Shown here: positions 11,315-21,119 of the stretch, piece after piece
How the letters are laid out: each line of letters opens with the position of its first letter
Position numbering within the stretch: position 1 is the stretch's first letter
Source of the DNA: CAWJLS01 sp963843755
GTDB taxonomy: Bacteria > Acidobacteriota > Thermoanaerobaculia > Multivoradales > DATKCC01
Direction: 5' to 3'
Length of the DNA: 64,000 bases
Assembly (NCBI GenBank): GCA_963843755.1
Contig: CAWJLS010000002.1
Span: 310,001-374,000, forward strand
Position numbers and translations under genes: made by a program
The notes under the pieces: generated by a model
The model's input: the letters and a program-made list of their open reading frames with translations, nothing else
Told to the model about the DNA's origin: nothing
Database searches by the model: none

Positions 11315-14300
11315 ATGAAGACAGAGCTGTCGAAGACGGTGTGGATCGGCTGTGCGACGGCGGTGCTCGCACTCCTGGCCGGGGTGGCCTTCGCAGCGCC
11401 CGCCCGGATGGGCGCGAAGGGTCAGAAGGCGCACGAGGGGGCTGCCGCCGCGGCCGAGACGGCGCAGATGACTGCCGACACCTTCGCCGGGCTGACGCTC
11501 CGCAACATCGGACCGTCGCTCGCCTCGGGACGGATCGCGGACATCGCGATCGATCCGGCGGACCGCGACACCTGGTACGTCGCGGTCGGCTCGGGCGGCG
11601 TCTGGAAGACCACCGACAAGGGCACCACCTGGACCCCCATCTTCGACGGCCAGGGCTCGTACTCGATCGGCTGCGTGACGATCGACCCCAACCACCACGA
11701 CACGATCTGGGTCGGCACCGGCGAGAACGTCAGCGGGCGCCACGTCGGCTACGGTGACGGCGTCTACCGCAGCCTCGACGGCGGCAAGACCTGGAAGAAC
11801 ATGGGGCTCGAATCCTCGGAGCACATCGGCAAGATCGTCGTCGACCCGCGGGACTCGAACACCGTCTTCGTCGCCTCGGAGGGACCGCTGTGGAGCGAGG
11901 GCGGCCAGCGCGGTGTCTACAAGACGACCGACGGCGGCGCCACCTGGACCGAGTCGCTGGTGATCAGCCCGAAGACCGGCGTCACCGACCTGGAGATGGA
12001 CCCGTCCGACCCGGACACCCTCTACGCGGCGGCCTACCAGCGGCGCCGGACCATCTGGGCGCTGCTGGCCGGCGGGCCGGAGTCGGGGATCTACAAGACG
12101 ACCGACGGCGGCGCCACCTGGCGTGAGCTCTCGACCGGCCTGCCGTCGGGGGACCTGGGCAAGATCGGTCTGGCGGTCTCGCCGATCGATCCGAGGGTGG
12201 TCTACGCCTCGGTCGAGGCGAGTGAGGATCAGAAAGGCTTCTACCGCTCGTCCGACCGGGGCGAGAGCTGGGTCAAGCAGAGCGGCTACACCAGCGGCGG
12301 CACCGGCCCCCACTACTACCAGGAGATCTACGCCTCACCCCACGTCTTCGACCGGATCTACCAGATGGACGTCTGGATCCACGTCAGCGACGACGGCGGC
12401 AAGAGCTTCCACGAGCTGGGCGAGCAGTACAAGCACAGCGACAACCACGCGCTGGCGTTCGTCGCGGACGATCCCGGGTACCTGGTCGCCGGCTGTGACG
12501 GCGGCCTGTACGAGAGCTGGAACGGCGGCACCACCTGGAGCTTCGTCTCCAACCTGCCGGTGACCCAGATCTACAAGCTGGCGCTCGACGACGACCAGCC
12601 GTTCTACCACGTGGTCGGCGGCACCCAGGACAATGGCACGATCTACGGACCGACGGCGACCTCGTCGATCCACGGCATCACCAACCGCGACTGGAGCTTC
12701 CCGTTCGGCGCGGACGGCTACGACTGCGACATCGAGCCGGGGAACCCGGACATCCTGTACGTCACCTGGCAGGGCGGCAACATCCTGCGCTACGACCGCA
12801 AGACCGGCGAGGCGCTCGACGTCAAGCCGATGCCGGGCCCGGACGATCCCCCCGAGCGCTGGAACTGGGACGCGCCGCTGATGATCAGCCCCCACGACCC
12901 GGCGCGGGTCTACATCGCCTCCCAGCGGCTCTGGCGGAGCGACGACCGCGGCAACTCGTGGACCGCCCTGAGCGGCGACCTCACCCGGGGTGAGAACCGC
13001 TACGAGCTGCCGATGGACGGTGCGGTGCCCGGCACCACCGCGCTCTACGACACCGGCGCCATGTCGGTGTTCGCCACCAGCACCGCGCTCACCGAGTCGC
13101 CGGTGGTCGAAGGGCTGCTCTACCTCGGCACCGACGACGGCCTGATCCAGGTGACCGAGGACGGCGGTGGGACCTGGCGCAAGGTGGAGAGCCTCCCCGG
13201 GGTACCGGACGGCTACTTCGTCAACGACCTCGTCGCCTCGCGCCACGACGCGGACACGGTCTACGCCGTGCTCGACAATCACAAGACGGGCGACTACCAG
13301 CCCTACCTGATGAAGAGCACCGACCGGGGCCGGAGCTGGCACTCGATCAAGGGCGACCTGCCCGACCGGCAGATCCTCTGGGCTCTGGCCGAGGATCCGA
13401 AGGACCCCGATCTGCTGTTCCTGGGGGCCGAGTACGGCATCGAGCTCACGACCGACGGTGGCGCCCACTGGCTGCGGCTCTCGGGCGGCGTGCCCCGCGT
13501 GGCGTTTCGCGACCTGGCGGTCCAGGCCCAGGCGGACGACCTGGTGGGCGCCTCCTTCGGCCGCGGGTTCTTCGTCCTCGACGACCTGGCGCCGCTACGC
13601 CAGGTGAACGTGAAGGTGCTAGGCGAGGCGGCCCACCTCTTCCCGGTTCGCGACGCCGAGCTCTACGTGCCGTCGACCGAGCTCAGGGTGCGCGGCAAGG
13701 GCTACCAGGGGGCGTCCTTCTACACCGCGCCCAACCCGCCGTTCGGGGCGGTCTTCACCTACTACCTGCGCGACGACACCAAGACGCCGAAGGCCGCACG
13801 GACCGCCGAGGAGGCGGAGCTGCGCAAGCAGGGCAAGGACGTGCCGTTCCCCGGCTACGAGGCGCTGCGCGAAGAGGCCCGCGCCGACGAGTCCCAGATC
13901 GTCCTCACCGTCACCGACGCCGCGGGCCATGTCGTCCAGCGGGTCTCCGGGGAGGCGGGCAAGGGCTTCCACCGGGTCGCCTGGAACCTGCGCTATCCGT
14001 CGTCCGACCCGACCCGGCTCGAGACCGGCGAGGTGTCGCTCTGGTCCCAGCCGCCGGCCGGGCCGCTGGTCGCCCCGGGCAGCTACACGGTCCAGCTCGG
14101 GCGGATGAAAGACGGCAAGCTGGAGCCGCTGGGCGAGCCCCAGAGCTTCGCGGTCGACGCCCTCGGCAAGGGGACCCTGCCGCCGGCGGACCGCGGCGTC
14201 GTGGTCGCCTTCGAGCGCCGGGTCGAGGATCTCCAGCGGCGGGTCTCCGCGGCCTCCGAGGTGGTCGACGACACCGGCAAGCGGCTGGAGCTCGTCCGCA

Positions 14301-14656
14301 AGGCGCTGGTCGACACGCCGGCGGCGACGCCGGAGCTGATGACCCGGGCGCGCGACCTCCAGCTCCGGCTGGCCGACATCGCCCTCGAGCTGCAGTGGGA
14401 CCCGGTGCGCGGGGAGCTCAACGAGCCGAGCGTGCCGACGATCGGTGAGCGGGTCGGCCGGGTGGTCGGCGGGCTCTGGTACACGACCAGCGGACCGACC
14501 GAGACCCAGCGCCGGAGCATCGAGGTCGCCAGCGGGCAGCTCGACGATCTCGAGGGGCGCCTCCGGACGCTCGTCGAGACCGACCTCGCCGGTCTCGAGG
14601 CGGACATGGAGGCCGCCGGCGCGCCCTGGACGCCGGGGCGCAAGCTGCCTCGGTAG
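11315..14656 (+). CDS. Secreted VPS10/sortilin-type beta-propeller protein (BNR/Asp-box repeats)
   Basis: A 1113-residue exported protein with a signal peptide ending near 'VAFAAPA'. The first 750 residues carry at least ten Asp-box motifs of the form S/T-x-D-x-G-x-T/S-W (for example 'KTTDKGTTW', 'RSLDGGKTW', 'KSTDRGRSW'), marking blades of one or two propellers as in sortilin/VPS10 and BNR-repeat proteins. The region after residue 830 includes an Ig-like 'TVTDAAGHVVQRV' stretch and a helical C-terminus. Proteins of this type are abundant in Acidobacteriota and are often annotated as glycosyl hydrolases, but no catalytic residue can be shown here. The start is supported by a GGGGAG ribosome site. 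It is a single-gene unit ended by the terminator at 14701. Confidence 0.88.
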   Translation: MKTELSKTVWIGCATAVLALLAGVAFAAPARMGAKGQKAHEGAAAAAETAQMTADTFAGLTLRNIGPSLASGRIADIAIDPADRDTWYVAVGSGGVWKTTDKGTTWTPIFDGQGSYSIGCVTIDPNHHDTIWVGTGENVSGRHVGYGDGVYRSLDGGKTWKNMGLESSEHIGKIVVDPRDSNTVFVASEGPLWSEGGQRGVYKTTDGGATWTESLVISPKTGVTDLEMDPSDPDTLYAAAYQRRRTIWALLAGGPESGIYKTTDGGATWRELSTGLPSGDLGKIGLAVSPIDPRVVYASVEASEDQKGFYRSSDRGESWVKQSGYTSGGTGPHYYQEIYASPHVFDRIYQMDVWIHVSDDGGKSFHELGEQYKHSDNHALAFVADDPGYLVAGCDGGLYESWNGGTTWSFVSNLPVTQIYKLALDDDQPFYHVVGGTQDNGTIYGPTATSSIHGITNRDWSFPFGADGYDCDIEPGNPDILYVTWQGGNILRYDRKTGEALDVKPMPGPDDPPERWNWDAPLMISPHDPARVYIASQRLWRSDDRGNSWTALSGDLTRGENRYELPMDGAVPGTTALYDTGAMSVFATSTALTESPVVEGLLYLGTDDGLIQVTEDGGGTWRKVESLPGVPDGYFVNDLVASRHDADTVYAVLDNHKTGDYQPYLMKSTDRGRSWHSIKGDLPDRQILWALAEDPKDPDLLFLGAEYGIELTTDGGAHWLRLSGGVPRVAFRDLAVQAQADDLVGASFGRGFFVLDDLAPLRQVNVKVLGEAAHLFPVRDAELYVPSTELRVRGKGYQGASFYTAPNPPFGAVFTYYLRDDTKTPKAARTAEEAELRKQGKDVPFPGYEALREEARADESQIVLTVTDAAGHVVQRVSGEAGKGFHRVAWNLRYPSSDPTRLETGEVSLWSQPPAGPLVAPGSYTVQLGRMKDGKLEPLGEPQSFAVDALGKGTLPPADRGVVVAFERRVEDLQRRVSAASEVVDDTGKRLELVRKALVDTPAATPELMTRARDLQLRLADIALELQWDPVRGELNEPSVPTIGERVGRVVGGLWYTTSGPTETQRRSIEVASGQLDDLEGRLRTLVETDLAGLEADMEAAGAPWTPGRKLPR

Positions 14657-14700
14657 GCGGCGGGGCGGTGCCCGGAGGGAGCGGGCACCAAGGTTCCGGA

Positions 14701-14736
14701 CGGGGCGGTCGGCCGCGAGGCCGGCTGCCCCGTTTT
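14701..14736 (+). terminator. Rho-independent terminator after the VPS10-type gene
   Basis: A GC-rich stem with outer arms CGGGGC and GCCCCG and an inner TCGGCC/GGCCGG part closes on a GCGA loop and is followed by TTTT. It lies about 45 bases after the stop codon. Confidence 0.8.
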
Positions 14737-14817
14737 CGTTGTAGTGAGCAATATAGCCATTTTTGACTAATTTTCACATCTGACCTGTTCAGCTCCTGTG
14801 CGTATTTACGTGAGTCC

Positions 14818-14845
14818 TTGTGTTTTCAGGGGTTTGTGGTATTAT
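14818..14845 (+). promoter_or_regulatory. Candidate sigma-70 promoter for the DUF7933-repeat protein
   Basis: TTGTGT and TATTAT are separated by 16 bases in a markedly AT-rich stretch. Transcription from here gives a leader of about 135 bases before the ATG at 14990. The 333-base gap (14657-14989) contains only this candidate, the upstream terminator and the leader; I see no recognisable riboswitch in it. Confidence 0.45.
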
Positions 14846-14989
14846 TGCGTCCTTGGCTTTTGCAGATTTACGGCAATCACTGCGACGGCTTCTTTGCCGG
14901 AAGCGGTAGCCGTTCTGTTGTTGGATGCTCGACTGGAAGACCTTGTAGAGCGTTTGTCTCTGCGACATTTCAACCCTCCGGAGGGCACC

Positions 14990-17900
14990 ATGGCGAATCT
15001 CCCCCTCGCTTCGACCACGCGTCTCCGTCGAACGATCCTTCTGACCGGCCTGATGCTGTTGCTCGTGGCCGGCTCGGCCGTCGCGCAGGCGCCGAGCTTC
15101 AGCAAGTCGTTCTCCCCATCCACGATCGGACCCGGTAGCGTCAGCACGCTCTCGTTCGCCATTTCGAACGGGACCGCGGTGGGCGTCCGCGATCTGGCGT
15201 TCACGGACGCCCTGCCCGCCGGGGTGACCATCGCCTCACCGGCGAACGTCCAGAGCTCCTGCTTCGGCACGGTGACCGCGACCGACGGGGGGAGCTCCAT
15301 CTCGCTCTCCGGCGGCGCCGTCGGTGCGTCGAGGAGCTGCTCGGTCACGGTCGACGTGACCGCTTCGGCGGCGGGCACCTACACGAACGTTTCGGGCGAC
15401 CTGACGTCCGACGCCGGCAACAGCGGGAGTGCCACGGCCAACCTCACCGTGGCGACCGATCGGCCCGGCTTCTCCAAGTCGTTCTCGCCCAGCTCGGTCG
15501 CCTTTGGTGGACGCAGCACCTTGACCTTCACGATCGACAACACGGCGGACGCCAACGCCGCGTACAACATGATCTTCACGGACACCCTGCCGAGCGGCAT
15601 GGTGGTGGCGAGCCCGTCCAACGCGACGACCGACTGCACCAGCAGCACGCTGACCGCGCCGGCGGGCGGCGACACGATCTCCCTCGGTCCCGCGGCGTTC
15701 AATCTCGCGACGGTCGCCGCCGGAGCGGCCTGCACGGTGTCGGTCGACGTGCTCGGCAACTCGGTCGGTTCTCTCGGCAACACGTCGGGCGATCTGTCGA
15801 CCAGCCCACAGTTCGGCGCGCCCCGCTCGAGCGGCAAGGCCGCGGCCGTGCTGACGGTGACGGCCGACCGCCTGGCGCTGACCAAGTCGTTCGTCGACGA
15901 CCCGGTGCCCCCGGGCAGCACGGTGACCCTGTCGTTCACCCTCTACAACCTGGATCGGAGCTCGTCGGCGACCTCGGTCGCCTTCACCGACGACCTCGAC
16001 GCGACCCTGAGCGGGCTGACGGCGATCAGCACGCCGCTGTCCAACCCGTGCGGCGCGGGCTCCAGCCTGTCCGGGACCAGCGTCCTCAGCCTGACCGGGG
16101 GAAACCTCGGCGCCGAGGGCAGTTGCACCTTCAGCGTCACGCTCCAGGTTCCGGCCGGGGCGAGCGCCGGCACCTACCAGAACACCACCAGCCAGGTCAC
16201 CGGCGATCTCGGCGGCCGGGCGACCACCGGCAGCCCGGCGTCCGACATCCTCTCGGTGGCGCCGGTGCCGATCCTGACCAAGACCTTCCTCGACAACCCG
16301 GTCGGTGCGGGAGGCTCGACGACCCTCGAGCTCACCATCACCAACACCAGCCAGACCTTCCCGGCGACCGACATCTCGTTCCAGGACGTCTTCGACACCA
16401 GCATGCCGACCGCGTCGGCGACCCCGGGGAGCGACTTCTGCGGTGTCGGCTCGACCGCCACCTTCAGCCCCCTGGTCAACACCCAGGGGAGCAGCAACCC
16501 GGCCAATCTGACCGTGTCGAACGCCAGCCTCGAGCCGGGCGAGTCGTGCACGTTCTCGATCACTCTGGACGTGGCGGTCGGTACGGCGACCGGGACTTAC
16601 ACCAATACCACCGGCACGATCAGCGCGACGGTCAACGGCCAGACGGTGACCGGCGGGGCGGCGACCGACGATCTCCAGGTCGTCGCGGCGCCGGCGCTGA
16701 CCAAGGAGTTCACCGACGACCCGGTGGCCCCGGGCGGCACGGTGACCCTGCGGTTCACCCTCACCCACGACGAGAACGCTCCGGGTGACGCGACCGGCAT
16801 CGCCTTCACCGACGACCTGGACGCCACCCTGTCCGGGCTGGTTGCCACCGGCCTGCCGCTCACCGACGTCTGCGGTGCCGGCTCCGAGATCAGCGGCACC
16901 AGCACCCTGTCGTTCTCGGGCGGCAGCCTGGCCCCCGGCGAGAGCTGTTCGTTCGACGTCACCCTCCAGGTGCCGTCGACGGCGACCGCCGGCAGCCACC
17001 CGAACGTGACCTCGACCGTCGTCGCGGACGTGCTCGGCGTGCCGACGATGGAGAATGCCGCGTCCGACGACCTCGAGATCGCCGGCCTGACCCTGAGCAA
17101 GGAGTTCGTCGACGATCCGGCGCTGCCGGGAGGTACGGTGACGCTCCGATTCACGATCGCCAACGTCAACCCGGTGGCGGACGCGACCGACATCTTCTTC
17201 CAGGACAAGCTGAGCGACGCCCTGTCCGGGCTGGCCGCGACCGGCCTGCCGCTCACCGACGTCTGCGGCACCGGCTCGTCGCTCAGCGGGACGAGCGGTA
17301 ACACCAACCTGATCTTCCAGGGGGGCAGCCTGCCCTCCGGGACGTCGTGCTCGTTCGACGTGACGCTCGACGTTCCGGCCTCCGCGGAGGACGGGACCTA
17401 CACCAACCGGACGAGCGGCTTCCGCGCCACGATCGACGGTAGCCTGGTGCTGTTCGACAACGCCACCGACGTATTGACGGTCGACAGCCAGTTCCTGACC
17501 ATGACCAAGGAGTTCGTCGACGATCCGGTCGCCCCGGGCGGCATGGTGACCCTGCGGTTCTCGGTCGCCAACTCGAGCGCGACCGACGCGGTGTCCGACA
17601 TCGCGTTCACCGACGACCTGGGCGCCGCCCTCTCCGGCCTGACGAGCGTCAGCGGGACGGTCAGCGACGTCTGCGGGGTTGGCTCGCAGGTGAGCGGCAC
17701 GAGCGTCCTGTCGCTCACCGGCGGCAGTCTGCCGGCGGGTGGGTCGTGCACCTTCGACGTCACCCTGGCGGTGCCGTCGTCGGTCGAGCTCGGCGCCGAG
17801 GTCGTCAACACCACCAGCGCGGTCACCGGCACCGTCGGCGGCGCCACGGTCTACGGCCCCTCGGCGAGCGACACCCTGCACATCGACTTCATCAACTTCA

Positions 17901-18574
17901 CCAAGAGCTTCGGCGGCGACACGTCGCCGGGCGGCACCGTCACCCTGACCTTCCACATCGAGAACCTGGCCGCCAGCGACTCGATCTCGCACCTGCGGTT
18001 CACCGACGACCTCTCGGCGGTGATCCCGGGTCTCACGGCGGTCGGCCTGCCGCTCGAGGACGTCTGCGGCGCGGGGTCGACCTTCGACGGCACCACGTTG
18101 CTCCAACTGAGCGAAGGCAGCCTGCTGCCGGGCGGCTCGTGCAGCTTCACCGTGACGCTCCAGGTGCCGGGGTCGGCGAGCGGCGGGACCTTCCTCAACA
18201 CGACCAGCGAGCTGTTCTCGAACAACTCGCGGGTGGCCGATCCGGCGACCGACACGGTCACCGTGGTGGTCGTGGTCGACAGTGACGGTGACGGCGTCCT
18301 GGACGACGTCGACGTCTGCCCGGACACGGTCATCCCCGAAGGGGTGCCGACCGACAGCCTCGGGGTCAACCGCTTCGCCCTGGTCGACGGCGACTTCATC
18401 TTCGACACCACGCCGCCGAAGGGCAAGGGGCCGCAGGCCTCGTTCACTACCGACGACACCGCCGGCTGCTCGTGCGAGCAGATCATCGAAGCGCTGCACC
18501 TGGGCAAGGGGCACGAGAAGTTCGGCTGCAGCCTCGGCGCGATGCGCAACTGGGTCGACCTGGTCAACCCCTGA
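14990..18574 (+). CDS. Secreted eight-repeat DUF7933-type surface protein with TSP3 motif
   Basis: A 1194-residue exported repeat protein. I chose the ATG at 14990 because a GGAGGG ribosome site precedes it and a signal peptide ('LLLVAGSAVAQA') follows directly. Eight Ig-like repeats of about 130-135 residues begin near residues 34, 160, 295, 427, 567, 700, 836 and 967, each opening with a variant of 'TKxFxDDPVxPGGTVTLxF' and containing a Cys pair. A thrombospondin type 3 calcium motif ('DSDGDGVLDDVDVCPDT') lies near 1097-1115. A short Cys-rich C-terminal region ends 'GCSLGAMRNWVDLVNP'. The layout suggests a calcium-stabilised surface or matrix stalk. No enzymatic domain is visible. Confidence 0.85.
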   Translation: MANLPLASTTRLRRTILLTGLMLLLVAGSAVAQAPSFSKSFSPSTIGPGSVSTLSFAISNGTAVGVRDLAFTDALPAGVTIASPANVQSSCFGTVTATDGGSSISLSGGAVGASRSCSVTVDVTASAAGTYTNVSGDLTSDAGNSGSATANLTVATDRPGFSKSFSPSSVAFGGRSTLTFTIDNTADANAAYNMIFTDTLPSGMVVASPSNATTDCTSSTLTAPAGGDTISLGPAAFNLATVAAGAACTVSVDVLGNSVGSLGNTSGDLSTSPQFGAPRSSGKAAAVLTVTADRLALTKSFVDDPVPPGSTVTLSFTLYNLDRSSSATSVAFTDDLDATLSGLTAISTPLSNPCGAGSSLSGTSVLSLTGGNLGAEGSCTFSVTLQVPAGASAGTYQNTTSQVTGDLGGRATTGSPASDILSVAPVPILTKTFLDNPVGAGGSTTLELTITNTSQTFPATDISFQDVFDTSMPTASATPGSDFCGVGSTATFSPLVNTQGSSNPANLTVSNASLEPGESCTFSITLDVAVGTATGTYTNTTGTISATVNGQTVTGGAATDDLQVVAAPALTKEFTDDPVAPGGTVTLRFTLTHDENAPGDATGIAFTDDLDATLSGLVATGLPLTDVCGAGSEISGTSTLSFSGGSLAPGESCSFDVTLQVPSTATAGSHPNVTSTVVADVLGVPTMENAASDDLEIAGLTLSKEFVDDPALPGGTVTLRFTIANVNPVADATDIFFQDKLSDALSGLAATGLPLTDVCGTGSSLSGTSGNTNLIFQGGSLPSGTSCSFDVTLDVPASAEDGTYTNRTSGFRATIDGSLVLFDNATDVLTVDSQFLTMTKEFVDDPVAPGGMVTLRFSVANSSATDAVSDIAFTDDLGAALSGLTSVSGTVSDVCGVGSQVSGTSVLSLTGGSLPAGGSCTFDVTLAVPSSVELGAEVVNTTSAVTGTVGGATVYGPSASDTLHIDFINFTKSFGGDTSPGGTVTLTFHIENLAASDSISHLRFTDDLSAVIPGLTAVGLPLEDVCGAGSTFDGTTLLQLSEGSLLPGGSCSFTVTLQVPGSASGGTFLNTTSELFSNNSRVADPATDTVTVVVVVDSDGDGVLDDVDVCPDTVIPEGVPTDSLGVNRFALVDGDFIFDTTPPKGKGPQASFTTDDTAGCSCEQIIEALHLGKGHEKFGCSLGAMRNWVDLVNP

Positions 18575-18661
18575 CGCGCGTCGCACGACCCGGCCCGGGA
18601 CCAGAGTCCGCTCTGCCCCGGGCCGGTAGCGCACTTCCTGAATCGACACTGATTGCACAGG

Positions 18662-18691
18662 GCCTCGGCGCGTGGCGCCGGGGCTTTTTTT
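18662..18691 (+). terminator. Rho-independent terminator after the DUF7933-repeat gene
   Basis: Ten-base arms GCCTCGGCGC and GCGCCGGGGC (one wobble pair) close on a three-base loop and are followed by seven T residues. A second stem (CCGGCCCGGG / CCCCGGGCCGG, about 18590-18627) lies between it and the stop codon. Confidence 0.9.
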
Positions 18692-18794
18692 GTTTATTAT
18701 GGGCTTGTTGCGGTTCATTGCCGGAAAGAGGAAAATGAATGTCCGCGCTCTCAATGTGACAGGAACTAGAAGGCACTCCCCGGAAAGATTCAGC

Positions 18795-20999
18795 ATGCGG
18801 TCCAGGCGTTTCATCCACGGCTTCGCTACGGTTCTCCTCGCGCTCGTCCTGGTTCAGGGTGCGGCGTACTCGTCCGAGTCTGCAGTCTCGAGCGAGGCGC
18901 TGGAGTCCACCGTCGTCGACCTGGCCGGACAGGTCGCCGTCAAGCTCGGGATCGACGTGCCGGCGGCGGTCCCGGACTCGGCCCGGCTTCGCTACGTCTC
19001 GTTCCGGCTCGCTCGTCTGCTCGACCGCGAACCCGGAAAGGGCGCCGACGGGTGGTTTCCGAGGCAACAGATCCGACACGCTCTCCTGATCGCGAGCCGC
19101 CTGGATGAGGATGCCCTACATGGCGGCACCACGATGACGGATTCCGCCCGGCGCCAGGGGTGGATGATGCTCCGGGAGACGCTCGAAGGCCTCGATGGCA
19201 CGCTCGACCGGCTGGCGAGGCTGGGTGCCCCGCGGGTGCAGGCGGAAGCGGCGCCCGCGAACGACGACTGCTCTTCCTCCACCGCGGTCGGCAACGGCAG
19301 CTTCGCGGTCAGTACGGTCGGTGCGACGAACGATGGCTCCGCGTCGTGCGGTTCCTCGTCGACGTCGCCCGACGTCTGGTTCCGCTACGTCGCACCGGCG
19401 GACGGCCTGGTGCGGTTCGCGACCTCGGGCTCCGACTACACCCCGGCGCTCGCCCTGTTCGACGGCTGTCCGGCGGCCGGGGGAGCCGAGCTCGGCTGCG
19501 ACGACGCCGGCGCGGTCTCGCTGGCCAACGAGACGTCGCTCGTGCTGACGGTCACCACGGGGGACGAGATCCTGGTCCGGGTGAGCGGATTCGTCGGCGA
19601 CGAAGGGACCACGACCCTGACGATCGGTCCGACCGGAGGCATCGAGGGCACGGCGACCGACGCACTCTCCGGCGAACCGATCGCGGACGTACCGGTCGGA
19701 ATCTACTCGAGCCCGCTCCAGACGTGGCCGCTCCGTTGGGTTCTCACGGACGAGAGCGGCGCCTTCCAGGCGATCGGGCTCGACGACGAGACCTACTATG
19801 CGGATGCGAGCGCTTCCGATTCCTTCTACGGGCGTCCGGCGTATGCGCGCGAGGTCTTCGAAGAGGTCTCCTGCGAGCTCGGTTGCGAGGCCTCCGACTG
19901 GACGCCGATCGCGGTGACCGCGGGGAGCGTGACCGGCGAGATCGACTTCACTCTCGATCCGCTCGGCTCGATCAGCGGGCACGTCGTCGACCGTGCTCCG
20001 GGCGGTCCACAGCCGATCGGAGAGGTGAGGATCTGGTCGAGCGACGGTGCCCTGGTGAGCGGGGCGATGATCGACGTGGACGGAAGCTACGTGGCGGACC
20101 GGCTTCTCGCCGGAACCTACTTTGTCACCACGGAGTCGTACACACACCTGGATCAGCTCTACGACGGAGAGAGTTGTCCCGACTCCGTGTGCGACGTGAC
20201 GCAGGGGACGCCCGTCACGGTCGCTTCAGGGAAGACCACGTCGGGCATCGACTTCGCCCTCGACGAGCTGAGCCGGATCAGCGGCACGGTGACCTCGACC
20301 AGTCAGCCCGATCCAGGGTGCTCCAAAGTCTCTGCCCGTTCGGCCGACGGAGCGGTGCAGCGCTCTGGCCAGATCGCATTGGACGGTGCCTACGAGATCT
20401 CGCTCCTCCCACCCGGAGACTATTTCGTCTCGACCGACTGCTACGACTCGCTGGACGAGGTCTGGGACGACGTCCCGTGCCTCCCCGGCTGCGACGTGAC
20501 CGTCGGCGACCCGGTGACGGTGCCCGTCGCCACCGACGTGACCGGCATCGACTTCACGGTCGATAGGCTGGGGAAGATCGAGGGGTCCGTGGTCTCGGTG
20601 GCGAGCGGGCTGCCGATCTCCAACAACCTGTGGGCCCAGATCAAGACTCCGGGCGGTGAGCTCGTCGCCGACCAGAAGCTGGACTCGCAGGGGCACTTCT
20701 CGATCGATCGGCTCCTTCCGGGGAGCTACGTGGTCCGGGTCGAGGACGAGTACGTGGTGCCGGAGCCGCCGATCTACCAGGACGAGGTCTACGACAACCT
20801 GCCGTGCAAGTACGGCTGCGACCTCGCCGGCGCGACCCTGGTGCCGGCGGTCCTCAACGCGACGACCACGGGCATCGACTTCGCGCTCAGCGAGTGTCCG
20901 TACCGGTCGCACGAATCGTGGACCGATGCGCTGACCGTGAACGTCTTCAGTCAAGCGTGCGAGGACATCGACGTCGGTCCTGACTTCACCATCTATTAG
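18795..20999 (+). CDS. Secreted carboxypeptidase-regulatory-like repeat protein, truncated by an in-frame TAG
   Basis: A 734-residue exported protein. The ATG at 18795 is chosen because GGAAAG precedes it and a signal peptide follows. After a helical N-terminal part comes a PPC-like beta domain (about 156-280; 'DVWFRYVAPADG'). Four carboxypeptidase-regulatory-like (transthyretin-fold) repeats begin near 281, 389, 492 and 592. The repeats carry Cys pairs spaced C-x3-C or C-x4-C ('CELGC', 'CPDSVC', 'CLPGC', 'CKYGC'). The frame stops at TAG 20997-20999 in the middle of what looks like a C-terminal 3-coathanger-type tail, and the same frame continues for 39 more codons. The protein is therefore probably truncated unless the stop is read through. 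Its role is likely cell-surface or adhesive. Confidence 0.82.
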   Translation: MRSRRFIHGFATVLLALVLVQGAAYSSESAVSSEALESTVVDLAGQVAVKLGIDVPAAVPDSARLRYVSFRLARLLDREPGKGADGWFPRQQIRHALLIASRLDEDALHGGTTMTDSARRQGWMMLRETLEGLDGTLDRLARLGAPRVQAEAAPANDDCSSSTAVGNGSFAVSTVGATNDGSASCGSSSTSPDVWFRYVAPADGLVRFATSGSDYTPALALFDGCPAAGGAELGCDDAGAVSLANETSLVLTVTTGDEILVRVSGFVGDEGTTTLTIGPTGGIEGTATDALSGEPIADVPVGIYSSPLQTWPLRWVLTDESGAFQAIGLDDETYYADASASDSFYGRPAYAREVFEEVSCELGCEASDWTPIAVTAGSVTGEIDFTLDPLGSISGHVVDRAPGGPQPIGEVRIWSSDGALVSGAMIDVDGSYVADRLLAGTYFVTTESYTHLDQLYDGESCPDSVCDVTQGTPVTVASGKTTSGIDFALDELSRISGTVTSTSQPDPGCSKVSARSADGAVQRSGQIALDGAYEISLLPPGDYFVSTDCYDSLDEVWDDVPCLPGCDVTVGDPVTVPVATDVTGIDFTVDRLGKIEGSVVSVASGLPISNNLWAQIKTPGGELVADQKLDSQGHFSIDRLLPGSYVVRVEDEYVVPEPPIYQDEVYDNLPCKYGCDLAGATLVPAVLNATTTGIDFALSECPYRSHESWTDALTVNVFSQACEDIDVGPDFTIY

Positions 21000-21119
21000 G
21001 GCGGAACAATGGAGCTTCTCGCCGGCCATCGGGTGGTCTTCCACAACGGCTTCGTGCTGGGCGACGGGGCGTCGCTCGAGGTTGTGATCGATCCCTCCCT
21101 GAGCACCGGCGACCAGTAG
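21000..21119 (+). pseudogene. Severed C-terminal tail of the preceding surface protein
   Basis: Directly after the TAG at 20997-20999 the same frame stays open for 39 codons to TAG 21117-21119. It encodes a segment containing 'ELLAGHRVVFHNGF' and 'GASLEVVIDPSL'. This strongly resembles the last two strands of the 3-coathanger-stack/GCX-type tail that ends many secreted proteins in these bacteria (typical pattern: RAGxxVxxxNGFxVxxGAxFxVxIDPSL). The preceding residues 'DVGPDFTIY' fit the start of the same tail. A single base change such as TCG to TAG explains the break. Confidence 0.75.

Noticed and set aside
14798..14989. N-terminal extension of the DUF7933-repeat protein
   Set aside because: An upstream ATG is in frame, but the ribosome site and signal peptide are at 14990, and the candidate promoter lies inside the extension.
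14846..14989. Riboswitch in the leader of the DUF7933-repeat gene
   Set aside because: The leader is long and some inverted segments are present, but it does not match the c-di-GMP or other consensus cores I know.
15236..18814. Very long minus-strand open frame (over 1100 codons) opposite the DUF7933-repeat protein
   Set aside because: It is Arg/Asp/Gly-rich without motifs and mirrors the repeat structure of the real plus-strand gene; a GC-rich shadow.
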